Positions 1 to 12,193 of a DNA stretch of 64,000 bases are shown here, piece after piece. Within the stretch, counting starts at the first letter, position 1. The number at the start of each line of letters is the position of its first letter. This DNA comes from Forficula auricularia. Taxonomy: Eukaryota > Arthropoda > Insecta > Dermaptera > Forficulidae. The DNA is taken from NCBI GenBank assembly GCA_024734495.1, contig JALMQS010000225.1:19296573-19360572 (forward strand), given 5' to 3'. The notes beneath the pieces were generated by a model that saw nothing but the letters and a program-made list of their open reading frames with translations, had not been told where the DNA came from and did no database searches. The translations under genes and the position numbers were made by a program.

Positions 1-1229
1 TGTGAAATATAACCACTTACCACTCACACGCATAGCAACCAACCTAGCTTTTATTTCTTCTATATTTATGACAAACTACAGCAGCTGGACAATGGTAATC
101 AGCTTGAAAAAGAGAAAAATACAGTTCGACTTTTAATTATAGGTAATAATAAAAGCTTTTTGACCTTGTAGATCATTTTTTACCCTCCACCTTTCTTTCT
201 CACTTTATTTTCCACTCCCTTCTAAATGGCATTTATAATTTCATTCACTCTTTTAAAATTATTTATTCACCTAAAATTGTAAAAAATATTTACTTTAACT
301 ATGTTTTTTTATTATGATTATCACTCATTAATAATATACAATATACCTATAATTAATTGAAAAGGTAAAATTTGAAACGATTATGAAAATGTACTGTATG
401 AAGTTAACGAAAGAAATAGAGATATAAATTGCTAATGGGAAATTTAAATAAGTCATTCTCTTTATTACATCAATTAATAATGATTCATTTCCCATACGAG
501 TATCATAAAATCTATGAAAAAATATCCAAAACATTATTATTTAAATTAATTTGTATTATGTATATTCAAATATAGGCGTAACCAGAGGGAGTTTTGGGGG
601 TCAACCCTCCCTCCTCATTAGTTGAATATATTAAAAAAATTTTAAGATAAAATAATATTAAATTTATTTCTTTATATAAATATTTAAAAATTTATGTATT
701 TAAAACAACCACAAATATGTATTTTCCTACCAAAGATATGGCAGTAAGTCCCTCCCTCTTTCAATTGGGGGAGAGTACATTTCCATAGCTCTAGAAAGCT
801 GATCCCCCAAAATACCGAATATGTATTTTTGAATTCTTTTTTATTTGCTTAGTTTTGATTATTATTTTTCATTAATTTTAAAAGAGGCTATTTAAATCTA
901 GATATTTTTAGGGTTGATTAAAATATTCTAGTTTCTTCACATCGTTCGGTTTCTAAGCCTCGAGTTGTGAATAAAATATAAAATTCTGAATTAAGTTAAT
1001 TCAAACTATACCAATTATTATGAATGAGATTTAAAATAATTACTTTGATTGAGAGATGAAATACATCACAAAAATCATCAGTATGTAAGTTACACTGTGC
1101 ATTATGATTCAGTCGTGTGAATTTTTTCCACTCCAAGCAAGTCAAATTTCAAACATTTGAAAAATAAATTAAAAAATAAATAAATAAATAAATACCCTTA
1201 TCAAACGAATAAGTTATGATTTTTTTTTT
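1..1229. other. AT-rich intergenic DNA, no gene seen
   Basis: No open frame here resembles a protein. Around 573-835 are G/C-run borders (GGCGTAACCAGAGGGAG near 575 and a GGGGG/CCCCC pair near 594 and 802) that resemble decayed ends of a DNA transposon, like the GGCGTAGTTA end of the element at 46.3 kb, but no paired terminal repeat or target duplication is visible. A short (AAAT)n microsatellite lies near 1168-1190. Confidence 0.5.
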
Positions 1230-1335
1230 TATGATATTGATGTGAGAAGGAGATACACCAGAAGGTCCATCCCCTAAAGGCCTGTGTGGGCTGGCCCCTC
1301 CATCGTGAAAAGAACAGAGTAGAAGGAAAAGAAGC
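1230..1335 (-). mobile_element. LINE 3-prime UTR fragment, family shared with 27.3 kb
   Basis: Read on the minus strand, this stretch carries the 3-prime UTR seen after the LINE reverse transcriptase at 27.3-28.0 kb: a block around CACGATGGAGGGGCC, a GGCCTTTAGGGG block, a TGGTGTA motif and an A-rich tail. No coding sequence remains. Strong 5-prime truncation is usual for LINE copies. The match was made by eye. Confidence 0.65.
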
Positions 1336-2020
1336 CGGGATCACGAGCCAATCTCAGAAACTTAGATACAATCCAATATCCAATTTACTAAGGTTTTAGG
1401 GGCTTCGAGCAGTGGTAAATTCTCCGCGCGATAAATTAGGTTAAATTTATCTTCCACTTAATTGTGAATTATAGTATGATTAATGTGCCACCCTTTATAA
1501 TTTTTTTGACGTGACAACGTCTTATAATTCGATGGAGCCGGCTGGCTGCACGCACAAAAAAACATGACTCATGCGGCGTTACCTCGCTCTGAGGCGTTCC
1601 ATTTAAGGCTTGAAGTGCAAGCGAGAGCGCGGAACGAGCGACAAAGATTGAGGCGGGCTTTTAAAAAGCTACAGTTACAAAAATTTTGAATGATGTTTCC
1701 AAATTTTAAATTTCTAAATTTAAGATTAATTTAACAATAATTTAATCACAATTTATTCTTATAATAAATTATTCAAAATTATTACTTTTTTACAACAAAT
1801 TACAATTAAATTTGCAAAAATAATTAAGTTAACTAATTGAACAACAACTTTTTATTCAGTTTACTTGCTGAAAGAAATAATGTCAATACAAAATTTATTA
1901 TTATAAAATAATAAAATCAAAAAATTAAATTTTAACAGTCGAGTAGAAATTTAAACAATAAATTTTATTCAAGTATTTTGTAAATTTAAAATGATTTTCT
2001 GAACGAAGAATTTTATGAAA
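1336..2020. other. intergenic; GC-richer repeat-like patch
   Basis: About 1499-1660 is GC-richer than its surroundings and begins GACGTGACAACGTCTTAT, which nearly repeats the core of the hairpin just downstream (ACGTGACAACGTCATAAG). It is probably a fragment of the same transposon family. The rest is AT-rich with no gene seen. Confidence 0.4.
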
Positions 2021-2161
2021 AAATCGGTTGTCTGTAAAGTCGGTTTACTGACGATATTGAACGTGACAACGTCATAAGAAAATACCATTCCATCAGTATT
2101 TTCTTATGACGTTGTCACGTTCAACTATCGTCAGTAAACCGACTTTACAGACAACCGATTT
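2021..2161. repeat. near-perfect 65-bp-arm hairpin
   Basis: The left arm (2021-2085) and right arm (2096-2161) are complementary over 65-66 nt with a single 1-nt indel. They are separated by a 10-nt loop, CATTCCATCA. Arms contain GACAACGTCATAAGAAAATAC, which recurs in part at 1508. This most likely is a fold-back MITE or a transposon-derived inverted duplication. A transcript would form a long dsRNA hairpin. Confidence 0.9.
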
Positions 2162-3078
2162 TCGTGGTCAATTTTGGATTTTTTGACATTAATCACGAAC
2201 CTGACGACCATGAAAATACAAAAACCAAGTTTCTTTTCACTAAAGGTTTTGCTTTTCATTCCTATATAGAAATTAATTAATAATATCATTTTTATGTTAG
2301 TATTAATAACACAATAACAGAGAAATCATGATATTAAAAAAGAACGGAAATCCGAGCGAATGATGCGAATAAATATTTCAATTAAATGTATTGTTTTATC
2401 TGTATTAGAGAAAATCGAAAAAAAAGTAAAAAGAAATAATTGACTTTCGATTTAAAAAAAGATTCGATCAGTAAAATCTTATCACCGGAAATCCGTGATG
2501 CATGAAATTAATATATGATTAAATCAAATTTTACTTTTATATCATTTTAAAAAAATTCTACCCTTGTCGAATTCATAAATAAACATTTCTGAATTGAAAT
2601 GACACCACGTATTTTGGTGCATTTCCTAATTAAGAACTAAGTTCAATTCTAGTAAATTTATGAGTCAAGTGTGCAATGGTCACAAGCAAATTTAAGATGA
2701 TTAAAAAAAATAATAATAATATTAATAAAAAACATTTTTACGAAATGATTAAAGTAAAATAATACATATTTTAATAAAATTTCTTTAAAATTGAATGGAT
2801 TAAAGGAATTATAAAATAAAATTTAACCAGCCCTGGTTAGAAAAAAAGAGGAGCCTGAGAATTCAGAGCTGAAGGGTTCACCAATTTTGGCTTTTCAAAT
2901 CCCTAAAGCGAGGCTGTAGGGGATCGGTCACAAAGGGCTTAGGCTGCAGATCACAAAATTCAACAAAATCCATAATATTCTTTCTATCGCACGTGTGAAA
3001 AAGTTTTATTCTACATTGAACATTGGAGGGATAAAGGAGACGACAAGCAACAGAGGTCCATCAGGATCACAAGTGTCA
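2162..3078. other. AT-rich intergenic DNA, no gene seen
   Basis: No convincing open frame or structured element was found. A modestly GC-richer patch at 2825-3070 shows no recognised family or paired repeat. Confidence 0.4.
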
Positions 3079-4493
3079 AATTCATATCCGGGCCATCAAG
3101 AAATAATCAATTCCAGCATATATTCATAAACATATATTCATTTCAATTTTAAAACAATCAACCTAATATAATAAAATTTATTTATCTTATCAAAAAAAAC
3201 TTTCCTTATTCGTTCGTCACTTTCCATTAAAATAATCATAAAAAGAAAATCGTCCTTCCCTTGCAAAACATCCACATACTTTGATTGAAAACGCCTTTTT
3301 TGTATATGAAATATTTTTCGAGTTAAACTTGACTGGAAGTAAACTTATTCTTTAATCCCAAAATAGCTGTTAGATTGTGGTAATTTTTACTCTAACTTTA
3401 GTTGAGTGTGATCTTATATTAATCATTCTTACAAATAAATAGCATGAAAGATATTAATTTGCCGATGGTAATAGATTCAAATTTACTAGAAAACTCATAG
3501 ATCAAAGATGGTTTACGCGTTTGCATATGTCAGAGAGGTTCGTATCCTGCAGGTGAGCCAGGTGGCCCGGATTGCTGTTACTGGCACTCGTTCGATTCCC
3601 GAGGGGGTGAAAAACAACCCCTGACATATAATTAAAAATATTCCACTCCATCGGATTTAATAGATGACACCATCTTTGATCTATGATTTTCTAGTAAATA
3701 AATAGCACTACGATTTAAATGTTAGGAGTATTTCTTTGGAACTAACTATCCTTTGTTTAATTTTAACATCAAAAATTTAGATGGTATATTGTATTGATTT
3801 TTAAATACTTATCTAATATAAGTTTTAATGCAAATCATAAATCCATGTCCGGGCCCTCAAGAAATAATCAATTTCAGCACATATTCATAAACATATATTC
3901 ATTTCAATTTTAAACGAATCAACCTAATATAATAAAATTTATTTATCTTATCAAAAAAAAACTTTCCTTATTCGTTCGTCACTTTCCATTACAATAATCA
4001 TAAAAAGAAAATAGTCCTTCCCTTGCAAAACATCCAAATACTCATTTTAAGTCATTTAATTAAAAGGAATATAAAATATTCCTCTATAAGAAAGAAACTA
4101 GATTTTAGTAATTCAAATGACTTATTAAAAAATATCCATGAGCAAAGATAACTAATAAATCATACCAATATTTTGATTGAAAACGCCTTTTTTGTATATG
4201 AAATATTTTTCGAGTTAAGCTTGACTGGAAGTAAACTTATCCCTTTACTGTCAAAATAGCTGTTAGATTGCAGTAATTTTTACTCTAACTTTAGTTGAGT
4301 GTGGTCTTAAATTAATCCTTCTTACAAATAAATAGCACTGCGATTTAAATGTTAGGAGTATTTCTTTGGAACCAACTATTCTTTGTTTAATTTTAACATC
4401 AAAAATTTAGATGGTTACTATTGAATTGAATATTGTAATCATTTTCAAATACTTATCTAATATAAGTTTTAATGCAAATCATAAATCAAAATT
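3079..4493. repeat. tandem segmental duplication (two units)
   Basis: Unit 1 (about 3079-3837) and unit 2 (about 3838-4493) are direct copies, both opening with AAATYCATRTCCGGGCC and sharing blocks such as CTTTCCTTATTCGTTCGTCA, GTTAGATTG and TTAGGAGTATTTCTTTGG. Unit 1 has a 253-bp insertion at 3443. Unit 2 has about 135 bp (near 4040-4172) that unit 1 lacks. The pair therefore gives an empty site for each insertion. Confidence 0.88.
3443..3695 (+). mobile_element. inverted-repeat insertion containing tRNA-like B boxes
   Basis: The 253 bp are flanked by AAATAAATAG (3433-3442 and 3696-3705), which occurs only once in the sister unit near 4330. Inside, 3484-3512 and 3669-3696 form an inverted repeat of about 28 bp (TACTAGAAAA...). 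Between the arms is a GC-rich tRNA-like core with two pol III B-box-like motifs, GGTTCGTATCC (about 3538) and GTTCGATTCCC (about 3590). TA immediately flanks the inverted repeat, so a TA-targeted MITE carrying a tRNA-like core is a second reading. No coding capacity is present. Confidence 0.7.
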
Positions 4494-4646
4494 GCTTAGA
4501 ATAAATAGCCATTTGGTGTTCAGAAACTTTTTTTAACTACCAAATATAAACAAAATTAAAATTTTACACTAGGTTTATTACGTACTTATATGATAATATT
4601 AGAATTTTAATTGAAAATATTTTGTTTGCCCTTCCCGAGGCCAATA

Positions 4647-4670
4647 AAAAAAAAAAAAAAAAAAAAATTT
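4647..4670. repeat. homopolymer A run
   Basis: An uninterrupted A run of about 23 nt sits in the middle of a near-duplicated TTTTGTTTGCCC word (before and after the run). It resembles a retro-insertion tail with flanking duplication, but no recognisable body precedes it. Confidence 0.6.
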
Positions 4671-4784
4671 TGTTTGCCCAGAATAATCTTCAAACCTTCA
4701 AAAACCCGAGTGCATAAACACCTACGTCTACACCCTCTCACTTAATCAACTTTCCCTTCTCTCTTCGTTAATGCAAGGGTCTTT

Positions 4785-4857
4785 CGAGATCCATAGGGGC
4801 TGCATCTTTACTGGTGCACCCTTCTTGCATTCGATTGCATTAAAAAAAAGAGTACCA
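4785..4857 (+). mobile_element. LINE 3-prime end fragment
   Basis: The sequence CATAGGGGCTGCATCTTTAC, then TGGTGCACCCTTCTTGC and a terminal A run, aligns by eye with the 3-prime end of the LINE at 27.3-28.0 kb (AGGGGTTGCACC..TTGGTGTAATTCCTTCT..An). It is an extreme 5-prime truncation with no coding sequence. Confidence 0.55.
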
Positions 4858-5640
4858 GAGTTTTTGATTCATGAAGAGAAATCAATGAGGATGTGCTCTG
4901 CTTGATGTTATACTAAAATACTAGAAGAAAATAATAATGAAATAAAATTAATGACTTGGTTGCGCTTGCCTCTTGCTACATAAGTGTAAATCTGTTGTAA
5001 TTTGCAAGTATTTCTCAGGCTAGGCATCTAGTTTGTTTCTGCGTTTAATTTTAGTACTTATTGACTTAAGTCAAAAATTCATTCACAAAGGTAATTGGTA
5101 ACAAAAGGCAGTAGAGTTTTTACAGCCCGATTAGAATATTCTTTGGGAACTTTAAGCAGTTAAACAGTTGCTCTGGTTGAAATTGTACTTTCAAAGTTGA
5201 ATCCGTAGATGTGTCAATCAGTATCTTTCTTTTTCATTAACTACAAATCATCGTCATGATTTTGAAATGGATTTTACACCCAAATTTGGAAAATTATTAT
5301 TATCTGAAAGTTATATCTGCATTCGAGAATCAATTTTTGACAGTTTTAATAAGACTATCATTGGAAATGATTAAATCGTTTACCTTTTGAAAACATAGCA
5401 TTAGTTTTATCTTCTTGGAATAGCACTGTCTAATTGAAACAAAAGTGGGCTGACAAAACTTACGTTATAACAACTAGTTATTTACCAGTAGTCCATTCTA
5501 GTTAAGAAAGAAACAAGTTATAATTCAAATTGATCTAAACACCTGATAACATGATAAAATTTATTCGCAAGAATTTACAAAAGATGGCTAGAGTTAGATA
5601 ATATGTTAAGTAATTGTTAAATAAAAACCATGTATTGTTA
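4858..5640. other. intergenic, no gene seen
   Basis: Ordinary AT-rich DNA. I see no convincing open frame, inverted repeat or transposon end. Confidence 0.4.
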
Positions 5641-5930
5641 TAGTTTCTAATCAGAATTGCAGGTCTTTCAACAACCAAAGGAGATGGCGATTGGGATGGG
5701 ATGGCTTTGTGAGATTTATGGACATTGCCAGGGCAGAGGTAATTTTCCAGGCGAGTGGCTATGCCCCAAGGCCGAGGGCCCTTGGCCATTCACATGGGCG
5801 ATTGCCAATGCAATCGGTCAAGACAATGCGCTAAGAAGAATCGAACCACGGACATTTGAATATAGAGCTCTGGAGAAATTCTCACATTAGCATTGGTTCA
5901 TTCGCGGTTCAAGGACACCGTTGTCCTAAA
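5641..5930. other. GC-richer island with 77-codon open frame and a B-box
   Basis: This is markedly richer in G+C than both flanks. A plus-strand frame (5657-5890) lacks a real ATG at its start and matches no family I know. The minus strand has a perfect pol III B-box GGTTCGATTC (5847-5838) and GCTAA/TTAGC-type ends resembling a degraded tRNA. A GC island with a B-box suggests an old tRNA-derived element, but a host exon cannot be excluded. The upstream TTGCAG and internal GTAATT could be splice sites. Confidence 0.3.
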
Positions 5931-6993
5931 TATCAGAATTCTTATACAAACTACGTCTAAGATAGGTAATAAATAAATAAATACTCTATAAATTATTCAT
6001 GTTATTCTATTTTATCAAGATCAATATCAAAGAATTGAGAGAAAAGAATTTGAGAATTCGATAGATAAATTCAAACAATAGAATTGGAGAAACATTTTGA
6101 ATTCTCATTATAATCTTAAAATCGGAAATTCAATGGGAAGTTAACAATTTGACTTGTCGTATTATTTGAAACTTGACTATTTAGGTTACCTACAAAGATT
6201 CAAGAAATTTAGAATTCATGATATGATTCATGTTCATCTTTCTAATTTTTTAATCGTTTCTCTGAATAAAATATGGGCATCCGTTCTTAAGGTGGTGGGG
6301 AATCAAGAATTGACAGAAATTCAAATGGTTACTCCAACAATAGTATGATCCACAGCCACAATCTATTGTTATTCGTAGTTAGGTAATATCATAAATCAAT
6401 GGAACTTGTGAGACTAAAAATAAAACATTCAAATTAACTCTGTAGCTTGATCCCTGACAATGTATCGAAATCTACGTAGCATTGATATAGTTCATTTTTT
6501 AAATTATAAATGCTAATTGGCAAGTATTAGGATTTCAAGTTAATCAAAACAAAATTAATTGATATTAGAGCTAGTAAATTTTCAATAAATATAGTAGTAT
6601 ATTCTCAAAATTCATTCATCACAGAATGCTTTAGAAGAAACACAATAATTACACAGGTCTAGGGTGAAGAAGTTGTTTTAAGCAATTTTATGTGATTCTT
6701 ATAGATTTTAATCTGTTGAATCCGAAAATAAATTTCTTTTTGTATATCCCATTATAATTCTTGACAAAGCAACAATTGATTACAGTGAAGGTGTATAAGT
6801 ATGCTCACCCAATTTTGACCTATAAAAACACTTAAATGTGATTTTATTTTAAAATTTTAAATCATATCTACTGGTACATTTAAGAAAAAAAGAAAAATAC
6901 TAACATCTTAATGTTCACCTATATATGTTTTATATAATTCTTGTTGTCAGAATTTAGTTCAATGACAATCAAATATATATATTTTTTAATGTT
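5931..6993. other. AT-rich intergenic DNA, no gene seen
   Basis: The short open frame at 6154-6348 has no family features and AT-rich composition like its flanks, so I treat it as chance. No paired repeats were noticed. Confidence 0.4.
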
Positions 6994-7266
6994 AGTGATG
7001 TGAAAAGGAGTTACACCAAGAAGCTGCAGCCCCTAATTGCGTGAATTGACCACTCCACTTTTATGGAGAAGAAGAAGAAATTTTATTGGCTGGATAGGAA
7101 TCGAAGATATCTTTGGAAGCGTGTCTTAAACAGCTGAAGGTTATAGGTTGCAGGAAAAACTGTAGCAGGAAGCGAGTTCCAATCTCTACATGCGATAGGG
7201 ATAAATGATTTGGCAAAAACGTTAGTTCGATTCTTATTCAATTTGTCAGCGAAGAGGTATTGGGTG
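6994..7266 (-). mobile_element. LINE fragment: C-terminal RT remnant plus 3-prime UTR
   Basis: On the minus strand the segment translates to a stretch containing FIPIACRDWNSLPATVFPAT and LQLFKTRFQRYLR, then a stop. This parallels the copy at 27.3-27.9 kb (FIPMTSRDWNSLPDTIFPAT, LQLFKTRIHRYLR). It is followed by the same 3-prime UTR words (CTGCAGCTTCTTGGTGTAAC) and an A-rich end. It is a 5-prime-truncated copy of the same jockey/CR1-like LINE. Coding remains in one frame, so this copy is less decayed than the 50 kb one. Confidence 0.8.
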
Positions 7267-7754
7267 TTAAAATATTTTTCTATTTTTTTACTTTCAATTG
7301 TATAAAATATTGTTATTTGATAATTTATATTTATAAATTAAATTTATTATGTGAATAAAGATGTATAAGAAGGAAAGTAGATGTTTAGGGGAAATTTTCA
7401 TGATGTGTAGTCTAAGCAAAATTATTTTGTGTTATCGCCTGTAAGATAGGCCGCCATTAGTGAAGCAGAGAAGCGTTAACGCTGGGCCTCTGGAGAGAGA
7501 AATTAGCTGGACTCGGACCCCAATGATTCCGACCTTCTATCTTCCAAAATGATTGATTTATTAAATTCGTTTTTATTTATTGTTAATAAGAAGAAAATAG
7601 GTGTTTTTGTGGAATTTTTTCATAATTTTATGTTCAAAAGTTTGGAAATCCCATTAGGAACAAAAATCGTGTAAAAATGGGCTACAATTAGTCTATATTT
7701 GGTAAATTCATAAACATGTATACTTATATATTTTTAATTCTAAGGCTTATAATG
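7267..7754. other. intergenic, no gene seen
   Basis: AT-rich. A GC-richer patch near 7440-7545 has no recognisable features. Confidence 0.35.
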
Positions 7755-7892
7755 GGAATTGAGGACAAGTTTTTTGTGCGATTTTTTTATTCTAAGGGAT
7801 GCAACTATTTAAAACCCTGAAAAAATTGGCAAAGTCAACGAAACGTTGGTTGAAAAATAAAAAATTCACACAAAAAACTTGTCCTTAATTCC
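7755..7892. mobile_element. short element with 26-bp inverted ends
   Basis: 7755-7780 (GGAATTGAGGACAAG...) and 7867-7892 are inverted copies with only a few mismatches. The interior holds CCTGAA, a stem UUGGC-AAA-GUCAA, then CGAAACG (7815-7845). This layout recurs at 17.8 and 42.1 kb and faintly resembles a hammerhead core. It is probably a fragment or MITE of a repeat family with conserved ends. No coding capacity. Confidence 0.6.
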
Positions 7893-10538
7893 TATCATTA
7901 ACCTTCGAATTAAGGAGGTTCTTTTTGCGACAATCCACACAAAAGTTTTAGCATCGTAACCACTCTATAAATGTGAACGGTGCTAAAATTTTAGGTTATG
8001 TTTTTTAACGTGACTGTACTTTTTACACTACTATATTCGCTTTATGAATGGATCGTTTCCAAGCCATTGAACTTATATCCCCTCCACTAAAAATAATCGC
8101 CCAAATATGTTTTTTTTTATCATAACTATGAGGTAAATAATTTCAATTTTTTTTAAGTTACTCCGAATAAATTATTCTTACAAATATTAGTTTTTCATCA
8201 AGATAGTGAAAGTCTTTCAATGAAAAAATAAAATAATCATCATTTCCCCACCCTTTTCCAATCTACCATACCATATGTAAAAAAATTCCATTTTTAATTG
8301 CAATTATTTCATGTTTGGTGTCGTAAATCGTCTTCAAATTTTAACAGTGTGTTTATTATGCTTTTAATGACTTATATTCCAAGTTTCGAAGACTTCTTGA
8401 ATTTTTGCATTTGTAAAAGAACTACCTTAATATTATATATTATGGACGAAATTGATAATACTAATTATATATTTTTACTTTCACATTTATATTTTTTCTA
8501 CAATCCAAATAAAAATAATTTTAAATCCCAGTTGTATTTTTTCAGTATAGTTATCTCCCTAAAAAGTTTTGCATATTTTTTGGCCTCTAAAATGATTAAA
8601 CTTTCTAAAAATTAAAGGTAAAATTAAATTGAATACTAAGACCTTGCAAAATTTCTGGCTCCAAGGTCTTTTCCTGGCTAGGTTATTTCGAATTTCTTAT
8701 TAATTTCTATTTAACCATGATAATTTCGGATTCCTATGAATTGGAGCCGAAGTTGAAATTTAAGAGGAATTTCTAATCAGAAAAGTCAAAAAAAAATTAC
8801 CGGCCCGGCGTACATGCTTAAATTTTATAGAAATAATAAATTTTGATATAAATTTAGAATCATATAAATATTTTTTTTTTTTAATAGAATAAAATTTTCA
8901 GTGAAAATATTTTATATCAGTCAAGTGAAAAGTGAACATTCAGCATTCCAACTCTGAAAGATGGTCGATAAATATAAATTATTCTAATCCTATTTGTTGT
9001 GCATTTTTTAAGAAGTTCACTTCTCTATTGGACTAATGTAAAATATCTCCAATGAAAAATTGTTTAGTAAAAGTCCGAAACAGCTATGTTCATAAAAAAA
9101 ACATTAAAAAATATAAAAAATAAAATTATTTTTTCCAAACAAGGGTTGGTCGACTTAACAAAGCTTTACTTTCTATCTTCACTGTCCTTAGAATCGGCGA
9201 CGATGCCCTAATTTTTATGTTCGTGAAAAAGATAACCTTTCCTTTTCATTAAACATGGCCTGGAGGCTTTGTGCTCGAAAGCCACCCTAATCAAGTCTGA
9301 TGATTAGGTTTAAATCGTATTTCATAATTTTCAAATTGCCCCTGTCCAGGGAATCTTTCAAGGATCATTATTAAGTATAGAAAATATATCGAAATATTTT
9401 AATTTATTTTAATGAAATTGTTGTTATTATTTTGAATCTAGATTGATATTCTTGTACTCATTTTGTCTGAAGAAACTTAATATCCAATTTTGCCACGGTC
9501 ACGTGATTTATATCGTATCTATAATATTTAATCATGTATGCTTAAATTGCTTATTTCATTATTTTCAATTTCCAGCTCTTAGTAGATATATAGGTATAGA
9601 TGTACTTATTTAATCAAATGGCCCCATACACTTCTTTCCCCTGAAAGTTCTTTACTAATTTAGGATAGGAATATTAGCGAGAAAAGGCTGGCAAAATTTA
9701 TAAATTATGCGATAAATAAACAATTGTATAAAGAAATATAACACTAGCTAAAATGAATACTTTTCGAAACCGAAATTGAAGGAAAAGTTTCAAAACTCTG
9801 TACAGTCGCTAGTAAGAGCCACCCTAGTAATACACTTAAATATATTACACCATTAGATATGTATTTTTAATTTTAATTATGTTAAAAAAGTTTTTTTGTC
9901 ATTTAAAATAAATATAAATGAAAAAATACGTTCTCTATTCTGCTTATTGTGAATAAGTCTTGATCAAGGACATACCCGAGGGTGAACCGCGACCTAATAT
10001 GATGTACACTTACTTCTTCTTCCACTTTCATTTCCAAGAAATAGACAATAGATGAAGGGGCATTATCTAATGAATTCCAAAATAATTCCAAAGACGTGTA
10101 CACCTAATTCCAATCGCGGCTGACCCTCGGACATACCCAAGGGAAGGTTCATGGTGCTCTTTGAAATAATATAGCTGACATATAAATGAAGACCTACGAA
10201 AATGTATATTAATATAAAAATGGAGTAAAAAGTTAAAACTTTTTCAAGATTAGATAAGCTCGTCAATTAGAGCCCCTATTATTAAACTTATAGGGCTTTA
10301 AGGGCCCTAAGTTGAAAATTTAATATTTAGTTCCCTTAGTAGACCCTTACAAACTTAAATATAATAAAATATTAGATATTTATTTTATTTTAATTATCTC
10401 GAGAAAAATGATATTTTCTGCATTTTGAACCGGAAGTTCTAAAGCAATGAAAATGCAAACATTTTGTCAACAGAACGAATATAATATAACATTCTGTTCT
10501 TGCGTTATCGAGGGTAACGGTATTAAGACAGACATATA
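7893..10538. other. AT-rich intergenic DNA with minor repeat scraps
   Basis: No gene is supported. The 105-codon frame at 8298-8615 is composed almost wholly of AT-rich codons and matches nothing known to me. A 9-bp hairpin AAGACCTTG/CAAGGTCTT spans 8638-8670. At 9816-9832 AAGAGCCACCCTAGTAA repeats the terminal word of the palindromic element at 16.87 kb, so this is likely a solo end. At 10405-10435 TCTGCATTTTGAACCGG belongs to a dispersed word family also present near 26.42 and 36.47 kb. Confidence 0.4.
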
Positions 10539-10788
10539 TCGTCGCTGATCTTACAAAACCTCGTAAGTCCTAAATTCATTGTTTTCCAGAAATCTAGAAA
10601 AACCATTTTAAACAACAAAACATATAAATACAATGCAATATGTATTATTTGTCCGTAGCGCGAAATTAAATTGGAATAGAATATTAAGGTTTCAATAGAC
10701 AGATGTGCCTTGAAAAGTTAGTCGGTATAAACGTATAATACGTATTTGACAAAAATCGGAATACGAGGTTTTGTAAGATCAGCGACGA
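10539..10788. mobile_element. TA-flanked MITE, TCGTCG ends
   Basis: Perfect terminal inverted repeats of about 27-29 bp (TCGTCGCTGATCTTACAAAA and complement) bound a 250-bp non-coding body, with TA on both sides (10537-10538, 10789-10790). Including the outer TATA, the inverted match is 31 bp. The terminal TATCGTCG is shared with the MITE at 25.3 kb, and the sizes are almost equal (250 and 252 bp). TA duplication suggests mobilisation by a Tc1/mariner-type transposase, which is an inference. Confidence 0.85.
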
Positions 10789-12020
10789 TATACATGTTGG
10801 AAATGACTTTTCTTCACGTTTCAGATATTTTTAAACAAAATGAGCAATTAAAAAAATTGTTAATTCAATAATGGTCAGTGAATGCCTTAGATTATTGAAT
10901 TTGAAAGTGTTTTTAATAAATATAGTGGTATTTAGAATAAATAAATAAGTCCAGATGCAATAACATCTATATATATCATTAACTATAAACCAGGCCTTAC
11001 ACACAGCAAATAAATAAAATACATACTAATAAAATTTATTCTAAGAATGACTAGAAAGAAGTAGGCCTCGAAATTGATCAAGCCTCGACATTCGTACTTG
11101 ACCTTCCCTTTTTCAAAGAAAAGTAGTTTCTGAACTTGTATAAAAGAACTATTTAAAATTCATTAAATATATTAACAAACACTGTATAATTTCAATTCGC
11201 CTTATTCAAATAATTTTAATAAAGTATTAATTATTATATATCACAATAAAAAACGAATTTCCATTATGAAGTTTCTTATGAAACTTAATATTTTACATTC
11301 ATTATTAAAATTCTTCCATTGAGGATCACCTTTTTTTGGAGTAGGTAATTTATTCCAAGATTTTTTCTTTCAAAATTCTCAAAGGTATAAGATTGTTAGA
11401 GGTAGATTTACCTAAGGTGTTGGAGTTGCGGATTAAAGTCTCGTTCAATGCAAAAATTTAACCAGATTAATCAGACTCCTACAACCAATTTACACACATA
11501 CTCAGAAAAGAGACAGTCCTGCTATAAGGAATGGTAGTTTCTGTATGAAAACTAAAAACACAGTTTTTGAGAGAAGAGAGTAGTTTTGATTAAGTAAAGA
11601 GGTTCTACGAATTTTGCTGCATAACATAAGTATCTATAATTTACAACTATATTTGTCTAATAAATTCAAATGAGAATGAAATAAATTTTTTCAAGCATTT
11701 ATTTAAAAATGCCTTTCAAAATTTTGGACATAAAGTACTTAAAACATCACTGATTAATGTGTAAATTGAGAAAATTACAGACAAGAGATTATTTGTTTTT
11801 AAAATATTGTTTATTTATTCATTTTCTTCGGTCTTCTCTGATATTATTAATGAATATTAATTTATTTTTGCCCATAAAGTAAATGTATGTATAATGTATA
11901 TGTAATTCAAATATTCACTGATTTTTCGAACTTATCATCAAACTTCATAATATTAATTAAAAAAGAAAAATGTTTTTGTTAAGATTAGTAGATTTCTCGA
12001 AAGAAAAGTTTCAGCTGAGT
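10789..12020. other. AT-rich intergenic DNA, no gene seen
   Basis: No convincing frames, RNA genes or paired ends were found. Confidence 0.4.
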
Positions 12021-12098
12021 CCACCTAGATTGTGCATTTTAATGAGACAATCTTATCAGAATGCCCCATGTCCTCATTAAAATGTGCAATCTAGGTGG
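12021..12098. repeat. 26-bp-stem hairpin, pre-miRNA-sized
   Basis: Arms 12021-12046 (CCACCTAGATTGTGCATTTT...) and 12073-12098 pair with two adjacent mismatched positions and a 26-nt loop. The 78-nt length would suit a miRNA precursor, but neither arm matches a conserved insect miRNA that I recall, and a tiny MITE is equally likely. Confidence 0.8.
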
Positions 12099-12193
12099 TT
12101 TTAGGAACAGCATGAAAGAAAAAGAGAATGATATAAAATAAAATATGATGATTTATATTAAAGATTTATCAAGTATCAAATAAGAATGCCTAC

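Noticed and set aside
328..534. 68-codon minus-strand open frame
   Set aside because: Composition equals its AT-rich flanks, with no motif or family resemblance. Frames of this length are expected by chance here. The same applies to frames at 8298-8615, 26543-26791, 35426-35626, 38970-39197 and 49602-49823.
12021..12098. microRNA gene
   Set aside because: Size and stem fit, but no known miRNA sequence is recognised in either arm, and the window is full of small inverted repeats.
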